NCBI RefSeq assembly: GCF_019933155.2
Contig: NZ_CP082944.1
Span: forward strand, 4,714,001 to 4,778,000
DNA length: 64,000 nucleotides
Direction of reading: 5' to 3'
From: Metabacillus dongyingensis
GTDB lineage: Bacteria > Bacillota > Bacilli > Bacillales > Bacillaceae
The position numbers and the translations under genes were made by a program. This document shows, one piece after another, positions 8,049-18,221 of the stretch. The first letter of the stretch is position 1; each line of letters begins with the position of its first letter. The notes below the pieces were generated by a model, which had not been told where the DNA came from, ran no database searches, and was given only the letters and a program-made list of their open reading frames with translations.

Positions 8049-9632
8049 TTATTTCTCTTCTTTATACCGGTCGTATGCTTTCTGATAGATTTTAACCAAT
8101 TTATCCACGCCCATTTTATCAATGGTTTTGATGTATTCGCCCCACTTCGAAATTGGCTCTTGTCCTGTGATAAACTTAGCTTCCATTTGCTCTACATAAG
8201 CTTCAAGATCAGCATTGATAGCAGCAACTTCTTTTAGCTCCTCAGGAGTTAGAAAAACCTGCGGCATTGCTACTTGTCCAACTGGTTTGATTTTATTTTT
8301 TGTTTCAGCCACAACAAATGGATCATATTCATTTCCTTCGTATACAATTGGAGAATCTAAATGAGCCCATGTAGGAACATTTATCCCATAGTTTGGTGTT
8401 AAAGTTCCTTTGTAATCTTCAATCGATGTTCCATCTTCACGAGGTATTTGTCTTCTTAGATTCTTATCCTTATCTGCCCACTCCCAAATATCTCCTTCAT
8501 CCAGAATGCTCAGGAACTCGTTTCCTTCCTTGGAATAAGAATAGTCCACCCAGCGCATAGAAGCTTCAGGGTTTTTATTGACATTCGTAATGGCAAACTG
8601 TCCGACACTTTGTCCGGGGCTAATGGCAATAACAGGTTTATCAGCACCCTTACCGGTAACAGGCTGCATCATAGGGTTTGTTGTACCATTTGGCATACCA
8701 AGAAAATCTCCAGGCGCCCAGTTTGCAAACAATCCGACGCGATTAGCTTTTCCTTTTGCCCCCTTTTGGTCCCAAGACTGAGAGAATACTTCATTATCCA
8801 GTAACTCTTCTTTATAAAGCTTATTCATAAATTCCAGGTAATTCTTAAACCCTGGCTGAGCTGCTCCATACTTCACTTCGCCGTCATAGGTGCCTACTCC
8901 AATTGACACAACACCAAAGAATCCCATAAACCATTGATTAATATCCCACATCTCAGCTGCAGTTAGCGGAATTTCATCTTGTTTTCCATTTCCATTAGGA
9001 TCTTCTGTTTTAATTCGTACTAATAAGTCGTACAATTCCTCACTTGTTTTAGGCAGTTCTTTCACATTTAAAGCTTTTAAAAATGAGCCATTATACCACA
9101 TAGGATGAATATTCCACTGCAAGGTTCTATCTACAGTCGGCAGAGCATAAATGTGACCATCCAGGGCAGTTATACTTTTCTTTACGTCCGGATACTCTTT
9201 AAACATCGCTTGTATATTTGGAGCATACTTTTCAATTAAGTCATCTAATGGAACTAACAATTTCTGTTCGCTGTATTTTATAATTTCACTGTTCGTCAAG
9301 GAAGCGCCATAAAATATATCAGGAAGTTCATTACTGGCAAATAAGAGATTCTTTTGTGTTTCAAAACTATCATTGGGAGGCGTATCAAACTCAAAATGAA
9401 TATTTGTTTTCTTCTCCATCATTTTAAAATATTTCATATCTTCCCACTTCGCTCGGCCAACATTGGGGCCAAACATAGATAATGTAACTTTCTCATCAAC
9501 AATCGGAAAACCTTCGCTGTTAATCTCTGCACTTTTGCCTTTTTCAGAACTTGCTTCCTGATTGTTTGAACATGCAGAGAGCATACCTGCCAATAGAATT
9601 GAAATCATTGGTAAAGCTAATCTTTTCTTCAC
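8049..9632 (-). CDS. Extracellular solute-binding lipoprotein, LplA/YtcQ-like
   Basis: This is the substrate-binding protein of a CUT1 sugar ABC importer, 527 residues, the long LplA-like subclass that usually handles oligosaccharides. The N-terminus is a lipoprotein signal: KKR, a hydrophobic stretch, then lipobox GMLSAC followed by a Ser/Asn/Glu-rich linker. I place the start at the GTG at 9630-9632, six bases after AGGGGG; the upstream ATG at 9647 overlaps that Shine-Dalgarno sequence. Both permeases lie upstream in the same operon. No ATPase gene is present, as is usual for importers served by a shared MsmX-type ATPase. The bound sugar is unknown; context suggests mannose-rich or fucosylated glycans. 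Confidence 0.88.
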   Translation of the reverse strand: MKKRLALPMISILLAGMLSACSNNQEASSEKGKSAEINSEGFPIVDEKVTLSMFGPNVGRAKWEDMKYFKMMEKKTNIHFEFDTPPNDSFETQKNLLFASNELPDIFYGASLTNSEIIKYSEQKLLVPLDDLIEKYAPNIQAMFKEYPDVKKSITALDGHIYALPTVDRTLQWNIHPMWYNGSFLKALNVKELPKTSEELYDLLVRIKTEDPNGNGKQDEIPLTAAEMWDINQWFMGFFGVVSIGVGTYDGEVKYGAAQPGFKNYLEFMNKLYKEELLDNEVFSQSWDQKGAKGKANRVGLFANWAPGDFLGMPNGTTNPMMQPVTGKGADKPVIAISPGQSVGQFAITNVNKNPEASMRWVDYSYSKEGNEFLSILDEGDIWEWADKDKNLRRQIPREDGTSIEDYKGTLTPNYGINVPTWAHLDSPIVYEGNEYDPFVVAETKNKIKPVGQVAMPQVFLTPEELKEVAAINADLEAYVEQMEAKFITGQEPISKWGEYIKTIDKMGVDKLVKIYQKAYDRYKEEK

Positions 9633-9722
9633 AGTAATCCCCCTCATAATAATTAGATAGTAGTCTTGAACTTACCGCCGCTTTTTCTATCAGCATTCGC
9701 TGCCTCCAAAAAAAGCAGGCAT

Positions 9723-10610
9723 TTATCCTTTAACAGAACCAATCATCACACCTTTGACAAAGAAACGCTGCATAAACGGATAGATGATGATAATTGGCAA
9801 AGTTGCTACAATGATGACGGCATATTTCACAATATCCGCAATTTCAGCTTTTCGCTGCAAGGCCTCAGCAGTCGCCCCAGACATATCTGCACTCATTTCC
9901 TGTAAGACAAGGATTTGCCTTAAGACCAATTGTAAAGGATATAAATCCTGATCTCTTAAGTAAATAAGCGCTCCGAAATAACTATTCCAATGTCCTACTC
10001 CGTAAAACAAGGCCATTACAGCAATAATAGGAGCTGATAGTGGAAGAATGATCTTGAGAAACAAATTGAAGTTACTGCATCCATCGATTTTTGCCGCTTC
10101 TTCCAATTCATTTGGGATTGACGTTTGGAAAAAAGTGCGGCAAACAATAATATTCCAGACTGAAGCTGCACCAGGAAGGATTAAAGCCCACATAGAATCC
10201 ATTAACCCAAGACTTTTCACAATAATATAGGTTGGAATCAGGCCTCCGCTGATAAACATAGTGACAAGCATCATTCCCATGATAAAGCCTCGGCCAACAA
10301 AATCTTTCCTGGCTAACGCATAGGCAGCAGGGATTGTCACCATCAGATTAACTGCTGTTCCTACTGCTGTGTAGATGATGGTATTTTTATAGCCAAGCCA
10401 GATTTGCTCGTTTTGAAAGACACGTTCATATCCTTCAAATGTCAGGTTGATAGGGAGAAGCCACATCTCCCCTGAGTTCACAAATTTCGGATCACTAACA
10501 GACGCACTGATAATGTAGATTAGCGGATACACTACGATGATAAGTGCCAGTGATAGGTAGAAGTAGCATAAAAGCTTAAAAAATCTGTCAGCAGCTGTAT
10601 CTTTAATCAT
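9723..10610 (-). CDS. ABC sugar transporter permease, LplC/YtcP-like
   Basis: This is a 295-residue inner permease of a CUT1 importer with about six membrane helices. The ATPase-contacting EAA loop appears as EEAAKIDGCSNFNLFLKIILPLS. The C-terminus QRFFVKGVMIGSVKG is characteristic of the LplC/YtcP subgroup. I chose the ATG at 10608-10610 with a GAGGGG sequence upstream, instead of an earlier in-frame ATG at 10673 that would overlap the previous gene. It is 16 bp downstream of the LplB-like permease gene and 90 bp upstream of the binding-protein gene. Confidence 0.88.
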   Translation of the reverse strand: MIKDTAADRFFKLLCYFYLSLALIIVVYPLIYIISASVSDPKFVNSGEMWLLPINLTFEGYERVFQNEQIWLGYKNTIIYTAVGTAVNLMVTIPAAYALARKDFVGRGFIMGMMLVTMFISGGLIPTYIIVKSLGLMDSMWALILPGAASVWNIIVCRTFFQTSIPNELEEAAKIDGCSNFNLFLKIILPLSAPIIAVMALFYGVGHWNSYFGALIYLRDQDLYPLQLVLRQILVLQEMSADMSGATAEALQRKAEIADIVKYAVIIVATLPIIIIYPFMQRFFVKGVMIGSVKG

Positions 10611-10626
10611 TCCAACACCCCTCTTT

Positions 10627-11646
10627 TTACCATAAGCTTGTCTCCGATTTTTTCCGGGCAATTTGGTTAACAATTATGAGCAAGGCTGCATTAATGACGG
10701 AATTGAATAATCCGACCGCAGCACCGAAGCTATATTGACCTTCTAAAAGACCGACACGATAGACAAAGGTAGATATGATATCAGATGCTTCCATATTCAA
10801 AGGATTTTGAAGAAGCAGCACTTTTTCAAACCCTACTGATAATAAGCTTCCTGCATCCAGAATAAACAGAATAACCATTGTTGGAACTAGAGCCGGAATA
10901 TTGATATTCCAAATCCTTTGCCATCTTGATGCACCATCTACAATGGCTGCTTCGTGCAGCTGCTGGTCAACGCCGGCTAATGCCGCTAAATAAATGATGG
11001 TTCCCCAACCAGCGTTTTGCCAAATTCCCGACATTACATAAACAGTCGAAAACCATTTAGGATCTGTCAGAAACGGAATAGGTTCCATCCCCAGCATCTC
11101 GATAAGATTATTAATCATTCCTGTTGTTGGAGATAAAAATGTAATAATCATCCCAGACATAATAACAATAGAAATGAAATGAGGTGCGTATGTGACGGTT
11201 TGAACTGTTTTCTTAAACATGCCATCACGTATTTCATTCAGCGCAAGTGCTAGAATAATAGGAATGGGAAAGCCTACAATCAGGCTATATACACTGATTT
11301 CGATCGTATTTTTAATCAGGTCCCAGAAATAATAGGATTCAAAAAATCTCTTGAAATGTTCAAATCCTACCCAGGGGCTCCCCCAAATACCTTGTACTGG
11401 ATAATAATCCTTAAATGCGATTTGTATGCCATACATCGGCATGTAGTGAAAAAGGATCAAGTACGTTACTAAAGGAAGTACAAAAAGATACAATTGCCAA
11501 TTCTCTCTGACATTTTTCTTGGTTTTCTTTCGCTGTATTCTTTTAAACTCCTGATCTTCCTTCTTTTTTCTAAACTTGATAATTTTACTGGCAGGCTTTA
11601 AAGTTTCAGCAGATGCACCCTCATTCTTCTTATTAAGAACACCCAA
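10627..11646 (-). CDS. ABC sugar transporter permease, LplB-like
   Basis: This 339-residue permease is the partner of the LplC-like protein. A long basic cytoplasmic N-terminus (residues 1-45, rich in Lys and Arg) precedes the first helix (YLFVLPLVTYLILF). The EAA motif is HEAAIVDGASRWQRIWNINIP. The start codon is TTG at 11644-11646 with GGGAGGGG five bases upstream. It is the first gene of the leftward operon, and a cre-like site lies about 90 bp upstream. The divergent YesL-like and AraC-type genes are probably its regulatory partners. Confidence 0.88.
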   Translation of the reverse strand: MGVLNKKNEGASAETLKPASKIIKFRKKKEDQEFKRIQRKKTKKNVRENWQLYLFVLPLVTYLILFHYMPMYGIQIAFKDYYPVQGIWGSPWVGFEHFKRFFESYYFWDLIKNTIEISVYSLIVGFPIPIILALALNEIRDGMFKKTVQTVTYAPHFISIVIMSGMIITFLSPTTGMINNLIEMLGMEPIPFLTDPKWFSTVYVMSGIWQNAGWGTIIYLAALAGVDQQLHEAAIVDGASRWQRIWNINIPALVPTMVILFILDAGSLLSVGFEKVLLLQNPLNMEASDIISTFVYRVGLLEGQYSFGAAVGLFNSVINAALLIIVNQIARKKSETSLW

Positions 11647-11734
11647 GAATTCCCCTCCCTTTATTTGATATTTTTTCTGTTTTCATTTTTTCACAATTTT
11701 GAATACGGGGTAAATATGTCATATATTTTCGTTA

Positions 11735-11748
11735 TGTAAGCGCTTAAA
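11735..11748. promoter_or_regulatory. cre-like catabolite-control site
   Basis: TGTAAGCGCTTAAA matches the CcpA operator consensus TGWAANCGNTNWCA at 13 of 14 positions. It sits in the divergent intergenic region between the LplB-like permease gene and the yesL-like gene, so CcpA could repress either operon. A weaker 12 of 14 match occurs near 11889. Confidence 0.55.
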
Positions 11749-11936
11749 AATAGTGGAAATCCAAATAAATAATCGTTTTTACACATTCACGTTAAATTCT
11801 ACATATGCCGGTTTCATAAAGACTCTATTTAAAAATCTGCGGTTTATTGTTATCCTTATGATAGATTTTATTTAGAATTTTCAATCTTGTTAACGCTTTC
11901 TTAATCAGAAATAATTTCGAACGGTGGTGATAGTTA

Positions 11937-12554
11937 ATGGGGTCTAACACTTTGATTGGAAAATTCTACACTCTGGCAGAATGGATATTAAAGGCTATGT
12001 ATCTGCATTTGCTGTGGATCATTTTTACTTTAGCAGGAGGAATTGTATTAGGGGTTATGCCTTCATCTACAGCTGTCTTTTCAATCATTAGGAAGTGGCT
12101 TCAAGGGGAGACAGATTTGAAAACCTTCCCTTTTTTCCTGTCCGTTTATAAATCAAGCTGGAAAACGACAAATTTGGCAGGCTTAATATTTTTATGTTTA
12201 AGCACTGTACTGCTGGTTGATCTGCAGCTGAATGAACTTACTATTAAATCTGCTCTTATCCATTTACCTCTTCTGCTGTTTGGTTTGTTATTAAGCAGCA
12301 CCATGATCTTATTCTTTCCTGTCTATGTGCACTATGATTTAAAAATCTTTCAGCATATTAAGCAGGCATTTATCCTATCACTGGCACAGCCATTGTGTGT
12401 AATGGCCATTTTATTATGGATCGTAACAGCGTATATCCTTTCGCTGTATATCCCTATTATCTTTTTATTCATGGGGATCTCTGTTGTAACTCTTCCAATA
12501 ATGTGGTTTTCCCTGCATTCCTTTAACAAATTAGAAGCAAAATCAATGAATTAA
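11937..12554 (+). CDS. YesL-family (DUF624) membrane protein
   Basis: This is a 205-residue integral membrane protein with five or so hydrophobic segments. It carries the YesL-family pattern near the N-terminus: an aromatic LLWIIFTLAGGIVLGVMPSS segment followed by FSIIRKWLQGE. Family members sit next to LplABC-type importers and two-component or AraC regulators in Bacillus and Paenibacillus; their biochemical role is unknown. The ATG is preceded by a GGTGGTGAT ribosome binding site. The AraC gene starts 13 bp after its stop, so the two form a plus-strand operon divergent from the importer. Confidence 0.82.
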   Translation: MGSNTLIGKFYTLAEWILKAMYLHLLWIIFTLAGGIVLGVMPSSTAVFSIIRKWLQGETDLKTFPFFLSVYKSSWKTTNLAGLIFLCLSTVLLVDLQLNELTIKSALIHLPLLLFGLLLSSTMILFFPVYVHYDLKIFQHIKQAFILSLAQPLCVMAILLWIVTAYILSLYIPIIFLFMGISVVTLPIMWFSLHSFNKLEAKSMN

Positions 12555-12567
12555 AAGGGGTGTTGCT

Positions 12568-14787
12568 ATGAAAAAGATGACTTCGAGATTATTGCTGCAA
12601 TACATCTTTTCTTATTTAATTATATTTTTTGTTCCATTTTCTGTAATGGCCCTCATTTTATATCACAATTCTGTTTCCAGTATAAGAGAAGAAATTGAAC
12701 TGTCAAATTTGCATAATTTAAATCATGTGAAAAACCTGACAGATAATCGCATGCAGGAGCTTAGTAAGATCGGAACTCTTATATCATATGATCCAAATCT
12801 TACACCTTATATGATAAAGATGAAGGAAAATCACCCTGAGGCAAAAAAAAGCCTGGATAAATATAAAGAAAACAGTTCTATCATAACGGACCTTTATCTC
12901 TACTATAATGATCAGGATCATATTTACTCTTCTGAAGGACTAATGTCAACAAATACATTCATAGAATACAAGACAACCTATACGGAAATGAAGACATTTT
13001 TGATGGATATAGAGTCCTCAACCTACCCTTTTATAAGCAATAATCTGAAATTATCCAACAATACAACCGCCTATATTTATCCGCTTCCCTCAGGAGCTGT
13101 AAAGCAATACGGCAGTGTCATATTTAAACTGAAAGACTCTTTCTTTAAAGACATGATTAACAATATTCTTGGTACATACGAGGGGAAAGTTTTTATTTTA
13201 GATCATAATAATAAAGTAATTGCGACCAACAATAGGTATTCCGAAACCATCGATTTAAACCAGATTGAAAAGATCGCTTCTTCAAAAAAATCATTTATTG
13301 GCGAACTTAAAATTGATGGAAACTCCTATTCTATTTCATCCGTAAACTCAGAAAGAAGTAACTGGTCATTTGTTGCAGCCATACCTACTGAGCAATTTTA
13401 TGGAAAAGTATCAAAATTCAGCACGTTTATATGGCTGATTATACTTGGGATCGCAACCGCGGCTTCAATTCTTGCCATCATGCTGGGCTTATACCAATAT
13501 CGTCCGATCAAAAAAATAATTGAATTTATTAAAAATAAAGATGAAAGCTTACAATTTTCGAGTAATAACGAACTGGATACCGTACGCAGCACTTTAGAAA
13601 ACATTTATCTCAATCAGGAACAGTTAAATAAAATCGTATTGCACCAGGAGCCACTCGTACGTGATCAATGCCTAATGATGCTTTTGCAAGGACAGATGGA
13701 TAAATATATGCAGTCAGAAGGCTTATTGGAATCGCTGAACATTCAAATTGATGGTCCCTATTCATTTGTATTTACGACAGAATTAACAAGCAGGCAGCTA
13801 AGCACCATAGATATGAAGAAACTTGAGCTTTCTTCCAGCAGTTTAATAAAAGAGGTAACTATTTTTAGTGTTGAATTAATCAATAATAAGACTATGGTTT
13901 ATGTGGCCAATGGAAATTCTGATAATCCTTCTGTTAAAGAAAGACTTATTAATGAATTTCAAAGAATCCTAATGAAGCACAATCCCAATCCCAAAATTGG
14001 TGTAGGTGAAACGTATAAAGGAATTAATCACATAAATCGTTCTTTTATTGAAGCATCAGCAGCCTTGGAATTCGCAAAATTAAGCGAGAAAAGAGATATC
14101 ATTGCATTTACAGAAATAGATGAACTCAATGAAAAAATGTGGATCCCAAAAGAATACCTTTTAAAATTGTCGATGAGCTATAAACAGGGGGATGCTGAAA
14201 TTGCATCTGAAACAATCATAACTTTGTTTAACTGGCTTCGAGACAACAGTTCATCTATTCATTTACTAAAAGGGATGACCTATGACGTAGTAAACACAAT
14301 CACTAAAACAGTGAATGACATGAATGTACCGTGTAATTTCGGCAAAATCTATCAATTGATAGAAAGACAGTCATTTATCGAGATTGAAAAAAACTTAATT
14401 GAAATGACAATTGATATCTGTGCAGAAATTTCAAAAACAAAAGAATCTCAAAAAAACCAATTAGAGCAAAATATTCTCGATTATCTTTCAAACCACTACG
14501 CTGAGTACGAATTAAGCCTAGAAGGAATGGCAGAGCAATTTGGCTTATCAAGCTCTTATCTGAGCCGTTTTATAAAAGAACAGACAGGAACAACTTTTTC
14601 ACAGTATGTATGGAACTTACGGACAGACGAAGTAAAGAAACAACTGCTTCAGACTAATTCTTCCATCAAAAAAATTATATCTGAGGTAGGATATATTGAT
14701 GTACCGAACTTTATCAGGAAATTCAAAAACTCTGAAGGTATTACACCTGGGCAGTTCAGAAAATTATATACAAAAACCACGGAATAA
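12568..14787 (+). CDS. Membrane-anchored AraC-family regulator with extracellular sensor, YesS-like
   Basis: The 739-residue product has a transmembrane helix at about residues 8-33, an extracellular region to about residue 284 resembling a Cache-type sensor, and a second helix at about 285-308. A linker and middle region follow, then a C-terminal AraC double helix-turn-helix at about 635-739 (SLEGMAEQFGLSSSYLSRFIK and the second motif ending PGQFRKL). It therefore senses an external ligand and binds DNA directly, as proposed for YesS-type regulators. It is co-directional with the YesL-like gene and divergent from the LplBC importer, which is its likely target. A strong terminator follows. 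Confidence 0.88.
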   Translation: MKKMTSRLLLQYIFSYLIIFFVPFSVMALILYHNSVSSIREEIELSNLHNLNHVKNLTDNRMQELSKIGTLISYDPNLTPYMIKMKENHPEAKKSLDKYKENSSIITDLYLYYNDQDHIYSSEGLMSTNTFIEYKTTYTEMKTFLMDIESSTYPFISNNLKLSNNTTAYIYPLPSGAVKQYGSVIFKLKDSFFKDMINNILGTYEGKVFILDHNNKVIATNNRYSETIDLNQIEKIASSKKSFIGELKIDGNSYSISSVNSERSNWSFVAAIPTEQFYGKVSKFSTFIWLIILGIATAASILAIMLGLYQYRPIKKIIEFIKNKDESLQFSSNNELDTVRSTLENIYLNQEQLNKIVLHQEPLVRDQCLMMLLQGQMDKYMQSEGLLESLNIQIDGPYSFVFTTELTSRQLSTIDMKKLELSSSSLIKEVTIFSVELINNKTMVYVANGNSDNPSVKERLINEFQRILMKHNPNPKIGVGETYKGINHINRSFIEASAALEFAKLSEKRDIIAFTEIDELNEKMWIPKEYLLKLSMSYKQGDAEIASETIITLFNWLRDNSSSIHLLKGMTYDVVNTITKTVNDMNVPCNFGKIYQLIERQSFIEIEKNLIEMTIDICAEISKTKESQKNQLEQNILDYLSNHYAEYELSLEGMAEQFGLSSSYLSRFIKEQTGTTFSQYVWNLRTDEVKKQLLQTNSSIKKIISEVGYIDVPNFIRKFKNSEGITPGQFRKLYTKTTE

Positions 14788-14810
14788 CACAGGGACAGTC
14801 AAACTAACAC

Positions 14811-14843
14811 AAGAAGCCTTTTCCTGAATGGGGAAAGGCTTCT
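14811..14843. terminator. Bidirectional intrinsic terminator
   Basis: AAGAAGCCTTTTCC and GGAAAGGCTTCTT form a 13-bp stem with a short loop, and T-rich sequence lies on both sides. It lies between the convergent AraC-type gene and the large glycosidase gene and can serve both. Confidence 0.85.
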
Positions 14844-14853
14844 TTTCTTTGTA

Positions 14854-17800
14854 CTACTTAATGTGGGTGAAACCAGATTGAATGACCGCTGCAGATACTT
14901 CATGGTCACGATATACACCTATTAGCTTTCCATCCTTCCCGGCTGCAAAAAGCACAGACCGTTCAGCTTCCAGCAGGAACTCATATGTTGTTCCGTTTTG
15001 CGTGTTTTGTATTTCCATCTCAATATCTTCCCCGCATTCGGAAACAAAGATAAACAGATCCTCAGAATGAAAACTGAGCTTGCGTCCATATATACCTGGA
15101 TAATTGCCTTTTATCCATCTTAAATCTTCAGTGACACCAGCAACATTCAAAGCATACTTATAAAGTTCGGAAATTGGTTCATTTCTTTCGTTTAGTTCAA
15201 TTGATAACGGAGACCACAAAAGCTTCCCTTTTCCGATCTTGTATTGCTGAATCTCTGTTGGCTGGATACAATCCAGCGGGATCTCCTTCATTACTTCTGC
15301 TATTCGTTTGTCTGGGAACGATGCGAGATGCCTTGTATTATTAATGAACATAAATTCTTCTCTTCTAATATTTCCGACTGAAGTTTTTCCGACAATTCGC
15401 TTTGCTCTTTCAGTCTTATTCCAATACTCATCCAAGCTTATTGGCCCGGTATATAACAATGTAGCTCCAGTAGCCTCCACTATTTCAAGAAGCTTTTCAA
15501 AAGCATTTGTATTAAAGGTATGCGCACTTGGCACTATGATTAATTTAGATGGATTTATCCTTAAATCATCCAAATGATATTCACTTATTGCCCGAAAAGC
15601 TACATTTAATTCGCAGGCCATAACTCTAGTTAATCGTGCAGTAGAATCAAAAGCCAAACGCCTATTTGAAAAATCATTGGAAAATGGGAAAATAACAGCT
15701 ACTTCTTCCATTTTTCTTCCTTCAAATATATGGCTGATGTCTTTCATAAACGCCCCAAAATCATACGATACATCAGCCTCCGGCTTTTCTGTGCCATCGG
15801 CTCTTAATGCTCCAATATTAGACTCATTTATATTGTTCATAAAATAATTTGTATTCCATATCCATTGAACAGCGCCAGCCCCGGCCCCGGCGAAAGAATA
15901 AGCATATTTCCTTTCGAGAATATTCCTTAACTCTTCTTCCGTTCTCTTTGCGATATTATCTGGACGCTCGACATACATGATTCCTGTTTCTTGAATTAAA
16001 TTTGGTTTATTTGGAGCTTTCGTAAAGATGCTGTCCCATAAAAGCTGATCCATAAACCACCACGAATGATTCGTTGTATAGTCTACAGCCTCTTCATAAA
16101 ACATCGGTGAGGGTCTTTGAGACGTCAATGCTTCATCCTGTCCCACTGTTACCAATTGATCCGGTGTGAAATGCTTAATTGCAGCTGTTAAATCTTTTGC
16201 CCATTTATTATGCATATCCATAGTGTAGAAGGTATAGTCAAACCATTTTAGTCCGCGATTTCCCCAAGCCATGTTTTGAATATGTGAGTTGATTTCACTA
16301 GGTTCAGGGGTATCGATGCTGTTGAAATCAGCAATTTCTGCCGGAGTTGCATTCCAATTTTCTTGAAGGTTTTCAATTGTTCGATGTTTATTCTTTAACC
16401 ACTTGCGAAATTCCTTTTTATCGTATGAATCATGAAGAGATCTCGGTCCGGAAAATCCGCGATCTGGATCAAACATAGATGGTTCATTAATTAAGTCCCA
16501 ATTTAAATTCTTCGTCTCTTTATGTCTTTGCACAATTGTTGTAATAAACCGTTTTTGTGCTTCTACACTCCTTGGATCTAAGTATGGATTTTCTCCATCC
16601 CACATTTCCGGCGTGAATGAGAAAAAGCAGAAAGTAACATCAATTTCATACTTTTTTGCACAAAGAACAAACGCATCTAAAGCTCTCAAGACTTCCTCAC
16701 TTACATGCCCGTCCACAAACATGATGTTGCGGTAAGCGGTCCAGATGCCTGTTCTTACATAATTAATATTTGCCTTTTTCATCTGGGCAAAATCACGATC
16801 CCAGACCGCAGGGTTAGGCAGAAATAAAAAATAGCGCGATACATCTGAGGTCATGTAAGTCATGCCAACAATAGGCAAAGGCTTCCCGTTCTTTCGGAAA
16901 TAATCCCGATCGACTGCTAAAGGCTCCCCTTTACTTAATAAAGATCGGTCCATTCCCCAGAATCCCTGCTTATAAATCAGTTTTTCTCCTGCATTTGAAG
17001 TCGCCGTACACACAACATTATATAAGCCAGGTGATATTGTAATATCAGGATGAATTCTTTTAAAACCCAAGTAGCTTGAAACCGTTGCTTGAAAACTATG
17101 AGTAAATACTTCAGCATGATCTTTTGTAATTTTTAACTCAAAGGTCCATTCTGTGCTCTTCTTATGAATGGACTGAAATTGAAGAGAAATTGCTGGTGAT
17201 TCATTCACTTCATAACAGGCATAATTAGTTTTCAGCCAAATTTCTGTAACGCCGCAGTTCATGTATTGGGAAAGATTTTCTAACAGGTGAATGCTTTGTT
17301 CATTATAAAAAGGATTTGCCAGCTCTTGATTAATAAAAATCCATCTTCCGCCCGGAAATTTCCCCTTATAATTTTCTATCAATACAACAGGAGCCGTTAT
17401 TTTTCTTTCTCCCTTATTTTCACCTGTAAGCAAAGGATAAATTCTGGCATCCATAGGTCCGTTAGAACCCATCTCTTTTTCTATCGAACTTTTTTTTGTT
17501 ACATGCAAAATAAAATTATAGGTGTCTTCTTTAGAAAATAGGGCTTCAAAGCCATCAAGTAATGGAATTTCCTTATTATGATTCAGGGTTTTTACATCTT
17601 TAGATTTTACTGAGAGCGCTTCATGTATGTTTAGATGCATGTGATATCCGGTTTGTTCTCTTTCTATTTCCCACGAACCATTTATAAAGTTGCATGGCTT
17701 GCGAAAAGGAATGCCGCCAAGATATAAAAGCCCCTTACCCTTTTCTAAAAATGACGATATATGGCCCCAAGATCTTTTAGGAAAATAAGGACCATGCATG

Positions 17801-17958
17801 TGGATAAAACTGCTGTATACAGGATTCCTAAGTTCCATTTCCAAATTCTTCGAATCCACAACAGTAAACTTTTCCTTTAAAAGATTTAACCATTCACGTG
17901 TTGGCCTTAATCCAGCAAAGGGAAACGCTTCATCATAAAATACCAGAACCTGCTTCAA
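14854..17958 (-). CDS. Large clan A glycoside hydrolase, GH42/GH164/GH5-like; candidate beta-mannosidase or beta-galactosidase
   Basis: The 1034-residue protein has an N-terminal Rossmann-like domain (about 1-240), an Ig-like segment (about 245-335), a TIM barrel (about 345-715), and a GH42-trimerisation-like Rossmann domain (about 745-870) with a beta C-terminus. The barrel shows the clan A catalytic pair: acid/base Glu492 in LINEPS and nucleophile candidate Glu657 in LIQETG. Clan A enzymes retain configuration and usually cleave beta-linked mannose, galactose or glucose. In a locus with GH85 and alpha-mannosidases, cleavage of the core Man-beta-1,4-GlcNAc is an attractive role (inference). 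The start is TTG after GGGGGGATTTTAG. There is no signal peptide. It appears monocistronic. Confidence 0.72.
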   Translation of the reverse strand: MKQVLVFYDEAFPFAGLRPTREWLNLLKEKFTVVDSKNLEMELRNPVYSSFIHMHGPYFPKRSWGHISSFLEKGKGLLYLGGIPFRKPCNFINGSWEIEREQTGYHMHLNIHEALSVKSKDVKTLNHNKEIPLLDGFEALFSKEDTYNFILHVTKKSSIEKEMGSNGPMDARIYPLLTGENKGERKITAPVVLIENYKGKFPGGRWIFINQELANPFYNEQSIHLLENLSQYMNCGVTEIWLKTNYACYEVNESPAISLQFQSIHKKSTEWTFELKITKDHAEVFTHSFQATVSSYLGFKRIHPDITISPGLYNVVCTATSNAGEKLIYKQGFWGMDRSLLSKGEPLAVDRDYFRKNGKPLPIVGMTYMTSDVSRYFLFLPNPAVWDRDFAQMKKANINYVRTGIWTAYRNIMFVDGHVSEEVLRALDAFVLCAKKYEIDVTFCFFSFTPEMWDGENPYLDPRSVEAQKRFITTIVQRHKETKNLNWDLINEPSMFDPDRGFSGPRSLHDSYDKKEFRKWLKNKHRTIENLQENWNATPAEIADFNSIDTPEPSEINSHIQNMAWGNRGLKWFDYTFYTMDMHNKWAKDLTAAIKHFTPDQLVTVGQDEALTSQRPSPMFYEEAVDYTTNHSWWFMDQLLWDSIFTKAPNKPNLIQETGIMYVERPDNIAKRTEEELRNILERKYAYSFAGAGAGAVQWIWNTNYFMNNINESNIGALRADGTEKPEADVSYDFGAFMKDISHIFEGRKMEEVAVIFPFSNDFSNRRLAFDSTARLTRVMACELNVAFRAISEYHLDDLRINPSKLIIVPSAHTFNTNAFEKLLEIVEATGATLLYTGPISLDEYWNKTERAKRIVGKTSVGNIRREEFMFINNTRHLASFPDKRIAEVMKEIPLDCIQPTEIQQYKIGKGKLLWSPLSIELNERNEPISELYKYALNVAGVTEDLRWIKGNYPGIYGRKLSFHSEDLFIFVSECGEDIEMEIQNTQNGTTYEFLLEAERSVLFAAGKDGKLIGVYRDHEVSAAVIQSGFTHIK

Positions 17959-18221
17959 CTAAAATCCCCCCATATGTGTTTGCCGATAATAAAAGAGCAC
18001 CTCATTATTGAAAAGCTCTGCATCAGTTTACCATTCCTATTGATTCGTACAATATGTGTATTATGACTAGGCTTTGTAAGAATTTACTTTCCATTATAGA
18101 CCGGATATTTCTGCTGCTCTTGCGGCATCTATTTAAATTCTCTCCACAGTAACAGCCTATTTTTTTAAAAAGGCAAATAAAAAAGGGAAAGGAACTTGTC
18201 ATCCCTCACCCTGGCCATTGT

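Noticed and set aside
11889..11902. Second cre-like site TGTTAACGCTTTCT
   Set aside because: Two mismatches at positions that are normally conserved; mentioned only as a weak match.
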